DNA of 64,000 nt from Bacillus sp. P14.5 (GCF_003316765.1 NZ_NIJF01000089.1:1-64000), one strand, 5' to 3'. Shown: positions 17,116-25,840, counted from the first letter of the stretch. Made by a program: numbers and translations. Notes: a model not told the origin generated them from the letters alone.

Positions 17116-18087
17116 ATGTTAGGATTTAAAAAAACAGAAGAAATCTATAGAGATAAAACTATAAATGGCAGCGGACTGAATGTGTTGAATATCGAAACAA
17201 CTTCAGCTGAAGTCATTTTGTTCACACATGAATTGGAAGATATCACAATCGAGTTGAAAGGTGAAATCAGCCCTAAATTAATAGATAATCTCAGGATGGA
17301 TGTGACTCAGCAAGGAAATGCCCTGAATGTACAAGTGAAGATCGACCGGGACAACGCTTTTAGCTTTGGAATTGAAGTCATCAAGCTGGCGCTGAGGGTT
17401 GGAGTTCCTGGAAGGCTGTATGAGGAAATCACTGTTGAAACTTCCTCAGGAGGCATTGAAGCAGCAGACTTGGAAGGAAAGAAAGTGAAGTTCAAAGCAA
17501 GTTCAGGAGAGGTGGATGCTGCACGCATAAAGGCACACACCGAATTTAAATGTAAAACGAACAGCGGCGGCATTCAATTGAAAGGGATTGACGCGCCTTC
17601 AATAAATACAAAGGCGAACAGCGGAACGATTTTACTGCAAAACTTGACAGCTGATGACATCCAGGCCAGAGCTTCTTCCGGAAAAGTGATCGGGAAGAAA
17701 TGGACGGGGAATATCACCGCGGAATCGAATTCAGGCGGAATTGATCTTCATTCAGCAGAACTGACAGGCAATATAGACGCCGAAGCTTCGAGCGGAGATG
17801 TGATGCTTTACTTTGATAACAAACCCCAATCTTTTACTCTGGATTTCTCAGGAAGCTCAGGAGAAGCACATCTGGAATTGGATGGCATCCATTATGAAAA
17901 AAGAAGGACCACCGCATCAAAGGGACTATGGGAGATGGCAGATATACTATCAAAGTCAATACATCCTCAGGTGACTTTGACTTCAGATCATAAAGTGAAG
18001 GCTCAAGACCCACGAGGAGTCACGCGCATGGAGTGGAAATCCATTACTTTTTTAAACAGAAAAAACCTTTGCGAAAAGAGCGTTTAA
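17116..18087 (+). pseudogene. DUF4097-family putative adhesin, C-terminus altered by a frameshift
   Basis: Beta-helix-like protein with repeated SSG/NSG turns (SSGGIEAADL, SSGEVDAARI, NSGGIQLKG, SSGKVIG, NSGGIDLHS, SSGDVMLY), typical of DUF4097 proteins that often accompany envelope-stress or PspC/Lia-type systems. After GIHYEKR (near 17900) the frame leaves the family pattern. Reading one base back at the A6 run gives GTMGDGRYTIKVNTSSGDF and a stop at 17991-17993, the expected ending. The ORF as it stands instead runs 96 bp further into a remnant of the GC-rich repeat. No signal peptide or membrane segment is evident. Genuine mutation or undercall cannot be separated here. Confidence 0.75.
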
Positions 18088-18090
18088 AAA
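18018..18090. repeat. Right-end remnant of the MITE-like family
   Basis: CGAGGAGTCACGCGCATGGA...GGAAATCC, then TTGCGAAAAGAGCG, matches the right half of M2. It supplies the last codons of the frameshifted DUF4097 reading frame. Confidence 0.65.
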
Positions 18091-18195
18091 GAAAATTCCT
18101 TGTGTCGTTGGTGAAAATCGTGATCTGTGAATTTTACTAAAAGCGACAATTTATAGGAAACAATTTAAAAAGAGATAGTGACAGGAGGCGGAGGA

Positions 18196-19479
18196 TTGGA
18201 AAAGATTTCGATAGGGCTGTTGGGTTTGGGCACAGTAGGTTCTGGCGTTGTGAAGGTAATACGCAATCATCAGGATAAACTGGTACATGGGGTAGGATGT
18301 TCAGTGGAGATAAAAAAAATATTGGTTCAGGATATTGAAAAAATCAGGGAAGTAGAAGTGGTTCCGGAGCAGGTGACATTAGATGCCAATGAAATAGTTG
18401 AGGACCCGGACATTGATATCATTGTGGAAGTGATGGGAGGGATAGAAGACACGCGAAAGCTTCTTCTGAAAGCCCTTGAAAAAAAGAAGCATGTTGTAAC
18501 TGCCAATAAGGATTTAATGGCACTACATGGACCGGAACTGTTAGAAACTGCATCTAAGAACGGATGCGATTTGTTCTATGAAGCTAGTGTGGCAGGAGGA
18601 ATACCAATTTTACGCAGTGTCGCAGATGGATTTGCATCCGACCGCATCCATAAAATCATCGGCATCGTCAATGGGACAACGAATTATATCCTTACCAAAA
18701 TGAGCGATGAAGGAAAGACTTATGAGGAAGCATTGAAAGGAGCGCAGGACCTGGGATTTGCAGAATCAGACCCTGAGGCTGATGTCGAGGGGACTGACGC
18801 GGCAAGGAAAATGGCCATACTATCGACGCTTGGATTTTCGATGAATGTTGGACTTGACGATGTACGGTTCAAGGGGATTACCAATGTTTCACAGCAGGAT
18901 ATCGAGTATGGAAAAAGACTTGGATATACAATGAAGTTGATTGGGGTCGCTGAAAGAGATGGAGAGAAGATCGACGTTACTGTTCAGCCTGCCATGGTCA
19001 CTGATTCGCATCCTCTTGCAGCTGTGAAAAATGAAAACAATGCCGTGTATGTGTATGGTGAAGCGGTTGGAGAAACGATGTTTTACGGGCCGGGAGCAGG
19101 GAGTCTTCCTACAGCAACTGCTGTTGTTTCCGACCTTGTGGGAGTTATGCGGAATATGAGACTCGGGGTCAACGGCCATAGTGCAGTTTTTCCACAATTT
19201 CCAAAAAAGATGATGGAAGCGGACGAGGTGTTCAAAAAGTATTTTATCAGGCTGATTGTTGAAGACGAAGTGGGCACACTTGCAGAAGTTACGTCACTAT
19301 TTTCAAATGAAGGCATAAGCGTGGAAAAGATTTGGCAAAACCCAAAAAGGGGCAGCATTTCGGAAATAGTCCTGGTAACTCATAAAGCCTCTAGAAAAAG
19401 CTTTCAAGATATCATTGTGAAGTTGAATGATTCAAGGGTAGTCAAACATGTTGGCAGTTTTTATAGAATTGAGATATGA
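18196..19479 (+). CDS. hom: Homoserine dehydrogenase
   Basis: NAD(P)-dependent enzyme that reduces aspartate semialdehyde to homoserine for Thr, Met and Ile synthesis. N-terminal Rossmann motif GLLGLGTVGSGVVKV; catalytic-domain segments TANKDLMALHG, YEASVAGGIPILR and GIVNGTTNYILTKM; a C-terminal ACT domain (about residues 350-427, VEDEVGTLAEVTSLFSNEGI). TTG 18196 is preferred because AGGAGGCGGAGGA lies just upstream; a GTG at 18178 is in frame. 427 residues is normal. Unlike the B. subtilis hom-thrC-thrB operon, it is monocistronic here with its own terminator. Confidence 0.93.
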   Translation: MEKISIGLLGLGTVGSGVVKVIRNHQDKLVHGVGCSVEIKKILVQDIEKIREVEVVPEQVTLDANEIVEDPDIDIIVEVMGGIEDTRKLLLKALEKKKHVVTANKDLMALHGPELLETASKNGCDLFYEASVAGGIPILRSVADGFASDRIHKIIGIVNGTTNYILTKMSDEGKTYEEALKGAQDLGFAESDPEADVEGTDAARKMAILSTLGFSMNVGLDDVRFKGITNVSQQDIEYGKRLGYTMKLIGVAERDGEKIDVTVQPAMVTDSHPLAAVKNENNAVYVYGEAVGETMFYGPGAGSLPTATAVVSDLVGVMRNMRLGVNGHSAVFPQFPKKMMEADEVFKKYFIRLIVEDEVGTLAEVTSLFSNEGISVEKIWQNPKRGSISEIVLVTHKASRKSFQDIIVKLNDSRVVKHVGSFYRIEI

Positions 19480-19486
19480 CCATTTT

Positions 19487-19512
19487 AAAACCAGTAACTT
19501 TACTGGTTTTTT
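19487..19512 (+). terminator. Terminator of hom
   Basis: AAAACCAGTAA-ct-TTACTGGTTTTTT, seven bases after the stop codon. Confidence 0.88.
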
Positions 19513-19596
19513 GTTATGTATTTTTCGCAAAAGTGTTTGCTGCTTGAATGTAAATTCTTTTCCAGAAAAAATTTAATCCCGAAAATTAAGAAGCAT

Positions 19597-19642
19597 AAAA
19601 CAGCAATAACAATTGACAAAACAAGAACAAAACAGCAATAAT
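19597..19642 (+). promoter_or_regulatory. Promoter flanked by 13-bp direct repeats upstream of the deoR-family gene
   Basis: TTGACA (19613-19618), 18 bp, AATAAT (19637-19642). The identical 13-mer AAAACAGCAATAA lies at 19597-19609 and 19629-19641, one copy upstream of the -35 box and the other overlapping the -10 box, 32 bp apart (about three helical turns). This layout fits autoregulation. Confidence 0.6.
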
Positions 19643-19676
19643 AGGATTAATATTAGAAGGGGAAGGCGGAATCTAC

Positions 19677-20447
19677 ATGTTTTCTGAGGAAAGAAGAAAG
19701 AAAATCCTTGAAACCCTTGAAAGAGAAGGAAGAGTACTTGTAAAAGAGCTCGCGGAACAATTTGACGTTTCGATTGATTCAATTCGCCGGGACTTATCCA
19801 TCATGGAAGACGAGCAGCAATTGAAAAGGACCCATGGCGGCGCTATCCCTCTTCCGGCAGTAAGGTCGATGCCAAGAAACAATGAGGAAAGATTTGGTGA
19901 AAGTACGTCTTACCAAAAAGAGATTGCTGAAAGGGCAGCTGCCTATATCAATCCGGAGCAAACGGTCTTTATTGGCGGAGCCTCCATCCATTATGCGATG
20001 ATTCCTTATCTGCCGAAGGATTTTTCCTTTACAGTGGTAACGAATTCTATTGAAATTGCATATCAGCTGAGAAAATTTGAAAATATCCATACCTATGTGA
20101 TCGGCGGGAAAATGAAGGTTTCCGGTAATATAACCGATCCTCTTGCCTCGCAGTTCGCGGAGCGGTTCCATTATGATTTGTGTTTTGCTACAGGAGGAGG
20201 GCTCACAGCGAGGGGCTTGAGCACTTCTACTCCTGAAGTGGCTCTGTTTCATGAAAAAGTATATGGAAACTCCCGCCGGATCATCACATTGGCTGAACAT
20301 ACAAAAGTGGGGGCTGACTTATTCACCAGTATGTATCCTTTAAAAAAACTGGATATCATTTTAACTGATGAGGCTACCACTTCAGCTCAAGTCGACGAAC
20401 TCGAATCGCATGGGGTCAAGGTGATAAAGGTGCCTAAAAATAAATAA
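19677..20447 (+). CDS. DeoR/GlpR-family transcriptional regulator
   Basis: 256 residues. N-terminal helix-turn-helix with the DeoR signature (RRKKILETLEREGRVLVKELAEQFDVSIDSIRRDL, shown here in part: residues ~4-38) and a C-terminal sugar-phosphate sensing domain of the DeoRC type (VFIGGASIHYAM, VVTNSIEIAYQL, YVIGGKM, LCFATGGGL, ILTDEATT). ATG 19677 follows AAGGGGAAGGCGG. It stands alone between two terminators, so its target genes are not evident. Direct repeats in its promoter suggest self-control. Confidence 0.88.
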   Translation: MFSEERRKKILETLEREGRVLVKELAEQFDVSIDSIRRDLSIMEDEQQLKRTHGGAIPLPAVRSMPRNNEERFGESTSYQKEIAERAAAYINPEQTVFIGGASIHYAMIPYLPKDFSFTVVTNSIEIAYQLRKFENIHTYVIGGKMKVSGNITDPLASQFAERFHYDLCFATGGGLTARGLSTSTPEVALFHEKVYGNSRRIITLAEHTKVGADLFTSMYPLKKLDIILTDEATTSAQVDELESHGVKVIKVPKNK

Positions 20448-20466
20448 ATGCAGTACTAATTAAAAT

Positions 20467-20499
20467 AGTGAAGTGGGAAAAAACCGCTTCGCTTTTTTT
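20467..20499 (+). terminator. Terminator of the deoR-family gene
   Basis: AGTGAAGTGG / CCGCTTCGCT with a T7 run; lies between convergent genes. Confidence 0.8.
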
Positions 20500-20518
20500 G
20501 TTTTCCCAACAATTGTTG

Positions 20519-20830
20519 TTAAATGACTTTTAAGATGAAACATTTGTCCTGTTCATCTACAAACAGGCAGAATTCTTGCTGTGGTTTAATGCCGCTGATG
20601 TCCCTGATTTCTTTTGGGATGTGGATGGCGCCTTTTTCAGAAATATACCGCTTATTATTTGTGCTGTGCTGCTCCGGTTTTTTAATCACTATAGACTCCT
20701 CGTCATAGCAGATTTCCGCCTGCCTCCCGGGGACAAGTCCAAATTGCTGCCTCCATTGATTAGGTAATGTTACGTTGCCGGTTTTGCTGAAATCCTTGCA
20801 CTTGTATTTATGCCACATCAGCTTTTTCAC
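20519..20830 (-). CDS. AbrB-like protein with two SpoVT/AbrB motifs in one chain
   Basis: 103 residues. Two similar halves are visible: KTGNVTLPNQWRQQFGLVPG (residues ~16-35) and KGAIHIPKEIRDISGIKPQQ (~66-85). Each matches the swapped-hairpin DNA-binding half-site of AbrB, MazE and SpoVT proteins, which normally need two subunits to build one domain. Here both could come from one polypeptide. No toxin gene is adjacent, which argues against a simple MazE-type antitoxin. The start follows a ribosome binding site AGAGGTGAAAAAGC. Specific target unknown. Confidence 0.65.
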   Translation of the reverse strand: MKKLMWHKYKCKDFSKTGNVTLPNQWRQQFGLVPGRQAEICYDEESIVIKKPEQHSTNNKRYISEKGAIHIPKEIRDISGIKPQQEFCLFVDEQDKCFILKVI

Positions 20831-20967
20831 CTCTTACTAATAAATATCCATTGTGAATGGGAATAAAACGTTAAGCAAAGCTGCTAAACAAGATATTGCC
20901 GACATAAATTGCCCCAATTGAGGTATTATAGGTGTATATAACAACTGATGGCAGGAGAAGACCGCTT

Positions 20968-22254
20968 ATGAAAGAATCAAGGAAAATTGCAGTGAAAATT
21001 GCGTTAGTATATATAGTCATCGGTGCATTGTGGATTATATTTTCCGACATGTTCTCTTTGGTTTTGGCCCAAAATGAAATGCGCGCGTACGTCTTTTTTC
21101 AGAGATATAAAGGGTGGTTGTTCATTCTGATAACCGGATTCCTTATCTATTTTTTAATCTATCAGCGAGCATCCAGGCTGGTGGAATCAGCTGAAGAATT
21201 GAGGAGTAAAGAGAGACAGCTTCAAAAGAGCAACCAGCACTATCAATCGCTGTTCCGCCACAATCCTGATGCAGTATTTGAGATTACAAGAGATGGGAAA
21301 TTAGTTGCGCTGAATCCCGAGGGAGAAGAAATCATCGGCTGCCCGGCGGGGGATTTAAAAGGCAAAACGCTGGATTTCCTAGTACACCCGGATGATAGAG
21401 GATACGTAGAGCGCCTTTTTAAGAAAACTCTTAGTGGAAAGCCTGAAAAATTCGAAATGAATATCTTCGGTAAAGCAGGAAATAAACGGCTCCTGCGCTG
21501 TACGCTGCTTCCTATTATCGTGGATGAAAAAATCATAGGGGTCTTCGGTATGGCAAGAGATATCACTCACTACCGTGAAAATGAGGAAATGATGATCGCA
21601 TCTGAGAAACTGTCTGTCATTGGACAGTTAGCTGCTGCCGTTGCCCATGAAATCAGAAATCCCTTAACTTCATTAAAAGGGTTTGTCCAATTAATGCAGG
21701 TAACCAAGAAAGCTGACGAGAAGCACCTCAACATAATGCTGTCTGAGATAGAAAGAATCAATCTCATATCAGGTGAAATGCTCATCCTGGGGAAACAGCA
21801 GGACATATTATTCGGCAAAGAAGAGGTCAACGATACAATCAAACAGGTCATTGTATTGATGGAAGCGCAAGCCAACCTGGATAACGTCGAGATTGAATTT
21901 GTACCCTTCCAAGATGGCCCGATGTATGTAAATGCAGATCAAAACCAATTGAAGCAAGTTTTGATCAATATAATAAAAAATGGTGTGGAAGCGATTGGCG
22001 AACACGGAATGGTGAGAGTAGTAACAGCCAAAGATGCCACGCATGCTTTAATAAAAATCCAGGATAGCGGAGCGGGAATGGACCAGGAGCGGATTGACCG
22101 CCTTGGAGAACCTTTCTATTCAACAAAAGAAAAGGGAACAGGCCTTGGGCTCGCTGTCTGCAAGAAAATCATTGAACGGCACCAGGGAGATATAAGCTAC
22201 GAGAGTAAAAAAGGAAAAGGAACAACCGTAACGATATCCCTTCCCCTGTCCTGA
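20968..22254 (+). CDS. PAS-domain sensor histidine kinase (KinA/KinE-like)
   Basis: 428 residues. Two membrane segments (about 8-30 and 50-68), a PAS domain (about 90-205; HYQSLFRHNPDAVFEI to GMARDITHY), then the HisKA domain with phosphoacceptor VAHEIRNPLTSLKGF (His near 228) and an ATPase domain with the N box NGVEAIGEHG, G1 IQDSGAGMD, G2 KGTGLGLAVC. No response regulator lies beside it, the usual situation for phosphorelay kinases that act through Spo0F. That partner is inference. ATG 20968 follows GGCAGGAGAAGACCGCTT; an upstream start at 20932 lacks a site. Confidence 0.9.
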   Translation: MKESRKIAVKIALVYIVIGALWIIFSDMFSLVLAQNEMRAYVFFQRYKGWLFILITGFLIYFLIYQRASRLVESAEELRSKERQLQKSNQHYQSLFRHNPDAVFEITRDGKLVALNPEGEEIIGCPAGDLKGKTLDFLVHPDDRGYVERLFKKTLSGKPEKFEMNIFGKAGNKRLLRCTLLPIIVDEKIIGVFGMARDITHYRENEEMMIASEKLSVIGQLAAAVAHEIRNPLTSLKGFVQLMQVTKKADEKHLNIMLSEIERINLISGEMLILGKQQDILFGKEEVNDTIKQVIVLMEAQANLDNVEIEFVPFQDGPMYVNADQNQLKQVLINIIKNGVEAIGEHGMVRVVTAKDATHALIKIQDSGAGMDQERIDRLGEPFYSTKEKGTGLGLAVCKKIIERHQGDISYESKKGKGTTVTISLPLS

Positions 22255-22341
22255 TGAGAAAATACTATTTGAATACAGCTTTTCGAACATACTTCGTGTA
22301 GAATGGACTACAGCATCTTCAACAGAGAGAGGAATCATTAA

Positions 22342-23466
22342 ATGGAACATATTACAAACTTAAAGCCCTTTTTACAGGACGCATGGAAAAAATCCGAATT
22401 CACTGAGCTTACGGAAGTGCAGGAAAAAGCAATCCCTGAAATTCTTGAAGGGAAGAATCTTGTCTGCGAATCTCCAACAGGAACAGGCAAAACACTTGCT
22501 TACCTTTTGCCGATCCTCAATAGCATTGATGAAAAAAGAATGCAGGCACAGGCACTTATAGTTGCGCCATCCCATGAACTTGTCATGCAGATTCATCAGG
22601 AAGTGCAAAAATGGACGAAAGATTCCGGCATCAACAGCATCGCTCTTATTGGCGGAGCCAATGTGAAAAATCAAATAGAAAAACTTAAAAAGAAACCTAA
22701 AATTATTGTAGGAACCACCGGAAGGATCATGGAATTGATTAAGATGAAGAAACTGAAAGTGCATGAAATCAAAACCATAGTCGTTGATGAGTTTGATTTG
22801 ATGATTGGAAAGGAGCACATTAACAACATCAGACAGCTCATTAAATCCACAATGGCTGAAAGGCAGCTTCTATTCTTTTCAGCAACACTTTCAGATGTCA
22901 CAGATGAAGTCGCTTCAGAACTCATGGACGATTATGATGTGATCCGGATCAATCAGGGTGTCATTTCCTCATCCAAGGTGGAACATGGATATCTATTGTC
23001 CGAGCAGAGGGATAAAATAGAAGTGCTCCGAAAGCTTTCAAACGTGAAAGATATCAAAGCATTGGTGTTCTTCAACAGCCTCGAGAAGTTATCGGAAGTG
23101 GAAGAAAAGCTGAAATACCAAAAATCTTCTCTGGAGGTTCTTGCAGGCGAGTCGAAAAAGATGGAACGTAAGCATTCACTGGATAAATTCAGGGCTGGGA
23201 AAGTCCCTATGCTCCTCACAACGGACGTTGCAGCAAGGGGCTTGGATATCAGCGGGGTCACTCATGTCATCCACTTCGAATTTCCATCAGATACAAAGCA
23301 ATATATCCACCGCTCAGGCAGAACCGGAAGGATGGGTGCATCTGGTGTAGTCATTTCCATAGTCACCAAAAGAGAGGAAAGCTTCTTGGAAAAGCTGGCA
23401 CGCGAATTGGATTTGAAAGTGGCGAAGAAGCGTATTCATGGCGGGGAAATTTCAGACGATCGATAA
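22342..23466 (+). CDS. DEAD-box RNA helicase (YfmL-like)
   Basis: 374 residues, the minimal two-RecA-domain core without a long C-terminal RNA-binding tail, as in B. subtilis YfmL. Motifs in order: Q motif, SPTGTGKTLAY (Walker A), the PTREL-equivalent APSHELV, VVDEFDLM (motif II reads DEFD instead of DEAD), SATL (III), DVAARGLD (V), HRSGRTGRMG (VI). DEFD-type motif II is known in this subfamily. ATG 22342 follows AGAGAGAGGAATCATTAA. Likely role: RNA remodelling or ribosome assembly, particularly in the cold. Confidence 0.87.
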   Translation: MEHITNLKPFLQDAWKKSEFTELTEVQEKAIPEILEGKNLVCESPTGTGKTLAYLLPILNSIDEKRMQAQALIVAPSHELVMQIHQEVQKWTKDSGINSIALIGGANVKNQIEKLKKKPKIIVGTTGRIMELIKMKKLKVHEIKTIVVDEFDLMIGKEHINNIRQLIKSTMAERQLLFFSATLSDVTDEVASELMDDYDVIRINQGVISSSKVEHGYLLSEQRDKIEVLRKLSNVKDIKALVFFNSLEKLSEVEEKLKYQKSSLEVLAGESKKMERKHSLDKFRAGKVPMLLTTDVAARGLDISGVTHVIHFEFPSDTKQYIHRSGRTGRMGASGVVISIVTKREESFLEKLARELDLKVAKKRIHGGEISDDR

Positions 23467-23536
23467 ACCACGTGGAAGACTGAAGCCACCAGCAGCAGCC
23501 TGGTAAACCATACTGTCAGCGCTGATTAAGACAGAT

Positions 23537-23569
23537 AAGGCCCGGATTGAATGATTCAATCCGGGCCTT
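23537..23569. terminator. Bidirectional hairpin between the helicase gene and the lmo0937-family gene
   Basis: AAGGCCCGGATTGAA / TTCAATCCGGGCCTT, a near-perfect stem between convergent genes. The T-run is short on both strands. Confidence 0.7.
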
Positions 23570-23572
23570 CAT

Positions 23573-23719
23573 TTACCGCTTTCCTCTGTTTACAACTAAT
23601 TTGTAAACAAGGACAATGACTGCAATGACAAGGAGAATATGAATGATACCTCCGGCAATTTCAAACAGCAGACCAAGCAGCCATAAAGCAATTAAAATAC
23701 CAATGATCGTCCAGAGCAT
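23573..23719 (-). CDS. lmo0937-family small membrane protein
   Basis: A 48-residue protein read on the minus strand, two hydrophobic segments (LIALWLLGLLFEIAGG and ILLVIAVIVLVYKLV) and a basic tail VNRGKR. The pattern matches the lmo0937 family of tiny stress membrane proteins. ATG at 23719 follows AAAGGAGGTTCTAAC, and a SigB-type promoter lies 32 bp upstream. Exact function unknown in the family. Confidence 0.8.
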   Translation of the reverse strand: MLWTIIGILIALWLLGLLFEIAGGIIHILLVIAVIVLVYKLVVNRGKR

Positions 23720-23750
23720 GTTAGAACCTCCTTTGTTAAGATAAGTTTAA

Positions 23751-23776
23751 CTTCCCTCATTTATGAAAATTTAAAC
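23751..23776 (-). promoter_or_regulatory. SigB-type promoter of the lmo0937-family gene
   Basis: On the minus strand GTTTAA (23771-23776), 14 bp, GGGAAG (23751-23756); consensus is GTTTAA-N12-15-GGGWAW. Confidence 0.7.
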
Positions 23777-23786
23777 TAAGAGAGCA

Positions 23787-23812
23787 GAAAAGCACTCTGC
23801 TGCAGAGTGCTT
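23787..23812 (-). terminator. Terminator of csbD
   Basis: AAGCACTCTGC-t-GCAGAGTGCTT, an almost perfect 23-bp palindrome followed on the minus strand by TTTT, 18 bp past the csbD stop. Confidence 0.75.
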
Positions 23813-23830
23813 AACCGGTTTTAAAGAGAA

Positions 23831-24022
23831 TTAAAATTTATCTGCACGGTCATCCTTTGCTTTTCCTACCGTCTCATGTACCTTTCCTTTTGCCTTATCT
23901 ACGTTTCCTTCATGCTGCATTTCAGGATTATCTGCTGCTCTGCCTGTTTTTTCTTTTACTTCTCCTTCAGCCTTTTTAGCTGCACCTTTAAGTTTGTCTT
24001 TCATTCCGTTATCATTACTCAT
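23831..24022 (-). CDS. csbD: CsbD-family stress protein
   Basis: 63 residues, highly charged and helical, with the CsbD pattern MKDKLKGAAKKAEGEVKEKTG and VDKAKGKVHETVGKAKD. CsbD is a classic SigB general-stress gene in B. subtilis; its biochemical role is unknown. I start it at ATG 24022 (MSNDNG), after GAAAGGATGATTC; an in-frame ATG four codons earlier is less well placed. A SigB-type promoter lies upstream, which supports the assignment. Confidence 0.88.
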   Translation of the reverse strand: MSNDNGMKDKLKGAAKKAEGEVKEKTGRAADNPEMQHEGNVDKAKGKVHETVGKAKDDRADKF

Positions 24023-24056
24023 ATTAAGAATCATCCTTTCTGTGTTTTATTATTCT

Positions 24057-24082
24057 TTTTCCATTGCGGGCCATGGTTAAAC
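24057..24082 (-). promoter_or_regulatory. SigB-type promoter of csbD
   Basis: On the minus strand GTTTAA (24077-24082), 14 bp, GGAAAA (24057-24062); same spacing as the neighbouring lmo0937-family promoter. Confidence 0.6.
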
Positions 24083-24244
24083 ATAAAAAAATCAGGTTAG
24101 CTTTTACAGAATAAGGGGAATACATAAAAGAACTTTTTTAACTTTCAGCCTAAATACTCAGCTTATTTATTGGATTGCGTGTAACAATAAGGATAGAATT
24201 TTTTATCCGGCAGGGAAGTATTCTTAACTTGAGGGATTGGTCAT

Positions 24245-25753
24245 ATGAAAAAGAGAAGACTTGAATTTTTATTTGTCATCATTCTGATTGCGTGCATGTA
24301 TATATTTTTTTACAGCGGAGTTCCTGCTTACATAAAATGGTCGGCGGCAGCCGTTTACATTATTATCATCTTGATCAGTGTCCTCTCACTCATCCTGGAA
24401 AACCGATCAGCTCAACATACTTTGTTATGGATCTATGTACTTGTCTGTTTCCCGGTTTTCGGGTACTTCTTTTACCTGTACTCCGGGCAGTTGTATCTAA
24501 AAGGATACCTTTTTAAAAGCAAGAGAAAAAATGACCGTGAGGAATGGCAGAAGCTGCTGAAGAAAGAAAATTCCCCTGACTTGGCATTCTTGCAGGATAA
24601 CCAACGGAACTTCGCAAGCTTTGCCAACAAAGTCGCATGGTCGCCAATCAGCACTTCTTCAACCACAAAGATCTTGAAAAATGGAGATGAAACATTCACT
24701 GAAATCAAGGAGAAATTAAAAAACGCGAAAAAGTATATTCACATGGAATATTACATTTTCCGTTCTGACAGGCTGGGAAAAGAAATCATTAACATCCTGA
24801 TCGAAAAGGCTCAAGAGGGTTTAGAGGTTCTTTTCATCTTTGATGCAGTCGGAAGCATGCACCTTTCCTCAAAGGATATCAGGGCAATGAATCAAGCAGG
24901 GGTTAAGGTGCAGCCATTCCTGCCGTTGAAATACGGCTTCTTCAATCAGAAATTCAACTTTAGAAATCACCGTAAAATTATAGTGATCGATGGGGAAGTC
25001 GGTTTTGTGGGAGGCTTGAATGTCGGCATAGAGTACCTTGGCGAGAGTGAAAAATTCGGTTTCTGGCGGGATACCCATATGATGCTTGAAGGCGGAGCGG
25101 TATATACCCTTCACACCGTATTCCTGCTCGACTGGGAATACGTTTCAGGAGAGATGGTGCTTGAAAAATACCAGAGTCATCCGGAGATACCTTCAGAAGA
25201 ACTGGACGGAGCGGTTCAAGTTGTCGCGAGCGGACCGGATACCCAGCTTGGCATCATGAGCGATCTGTACTACTCACTGATCTCCTCGGCAACAAAATCA
25301 ATATGGATTGCCACACCTTACTTTGTGCCGACTGAATCAATCCGGACTGCTCTTCGTGTCGCTGCATCCAAAGGCATCGAAGTCAGAATCATGGTTCCCG
25401 AAACCAACGACGGATTTCTTACCCAGTATGCCACCAGATCTTACTTTTCTGAACTGATCCGCTGCGGAGTGGAGATATACTCTTACAAAAAAGGCTTCAT
25501 GCATCAAAAGATCATCATCGTGGATGGCAACCTGGCATCGGTCGGAACAGCCAACATGGATATGAGAAGCTTTCACTTAAATTTCGAAGTCAATGTATTC
25601 CTGCTGGGGAACAGTTCGATCCGTGACTTGTCCGTTCACTATGAAGAAGACATGGAAGACAGCGTAAGAATCAGGCCGGTGGAATACTATAAAAGAGGCG
25701 TAGTAGATCGTGCCAAGGAATCATTTGCGCGGTTGTTCTCAGGGGTTTTGTAA
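24245..25753 (+). CDS. cls: Cardiolipin synthase
   Basis: Membrane phospholipase-D-superfamily enzyme that joins two phosphatidylglycerols into cardiolipin. 502 residues: two N-terminal membrane segments (about 8-25 and 33-50, with a third near 60-80), then two HKD catalytic motifs, NHRKIIVIDGEVGFVGGLN (near residues 240-258) and MHQKIIIVDGNLASVGTANMD (near 419). The C-terminus FARLFSGVL is typical. ATG 24245 is preceded by a weak GAGGGATTGG. Its SigB-type neighbours hint at stress context, but no clear SigB promoter precedes it. Transcription ends at a strong terminator at 25772. Confidence 0.93.
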   Translation: MKKRRLEFLFVIILIACMYIFFYSGVPAYIKWSAAAVYIIIILISVLSLILENRSAQHTLLWIYVLVCFPVFGYFFYLYSGQLYLKGYLFKSKRKNDREEWQKLLKKENSPDLAFLQDNQRNFASFANKVAWSPISTSSTTKILKNGDETFTEIKEKLKNAKKYIHMEYYIFRSDRLGKEIINILIEKAQEGLEVLFIFDAVGSMHLSSKDIRAMNQAGVKVQPFLPLKYGFFNQKFNFRNHRKIIVIDGEVGFVGGLNVGIEYLGESEKFGFWRDTHMMLEGGAVYTLHTVFLLDWEYVSGEMVLEKYQSHPEIPSEELDGAVQVVASGPDTQLGIMSDLYYSLISSATKSIWIATPYFVPTESIRTALRVAASKGIEVRIMVPETNDGFLTQYATRSYFSELIRCGVEIYSYKKGFMHQKIIIVDGNLASVGTANMDMRSFHLNFEVNVFLLGNSSIRDLSVHYEEDMEDSVRIRPVEYYKRGVVDRAKESFARLFSGVL

Positions 25754-25771
25754 TGTGATGGAATAAGAGAG

Positions 25772-25808
25772 GCAGGCTCAAAATTGAGAATTTGAGCCTG
25801 CTTTTTTT
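25772..25808 (+). terminator. Terminator of cls
   Basis: GCAGGCTCAAA (25772-25782) / TTTGAGCCTGC (25791-25801) plus T7. The GGCTC/GAGCC core is the same as in the tandem array that begins 33 bp later. Confidence 0.92.
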
Positions 25809-25840
25809 GTGTTTACAGCATCTGTGCAAGAAGGCTAGAT

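Noticed and set aside
24097-24125. SigB promoter for cls
   Set aside because: GGGGAATA is present, but the -35 region (GTTAGC) matches poorly, so I do not call it.
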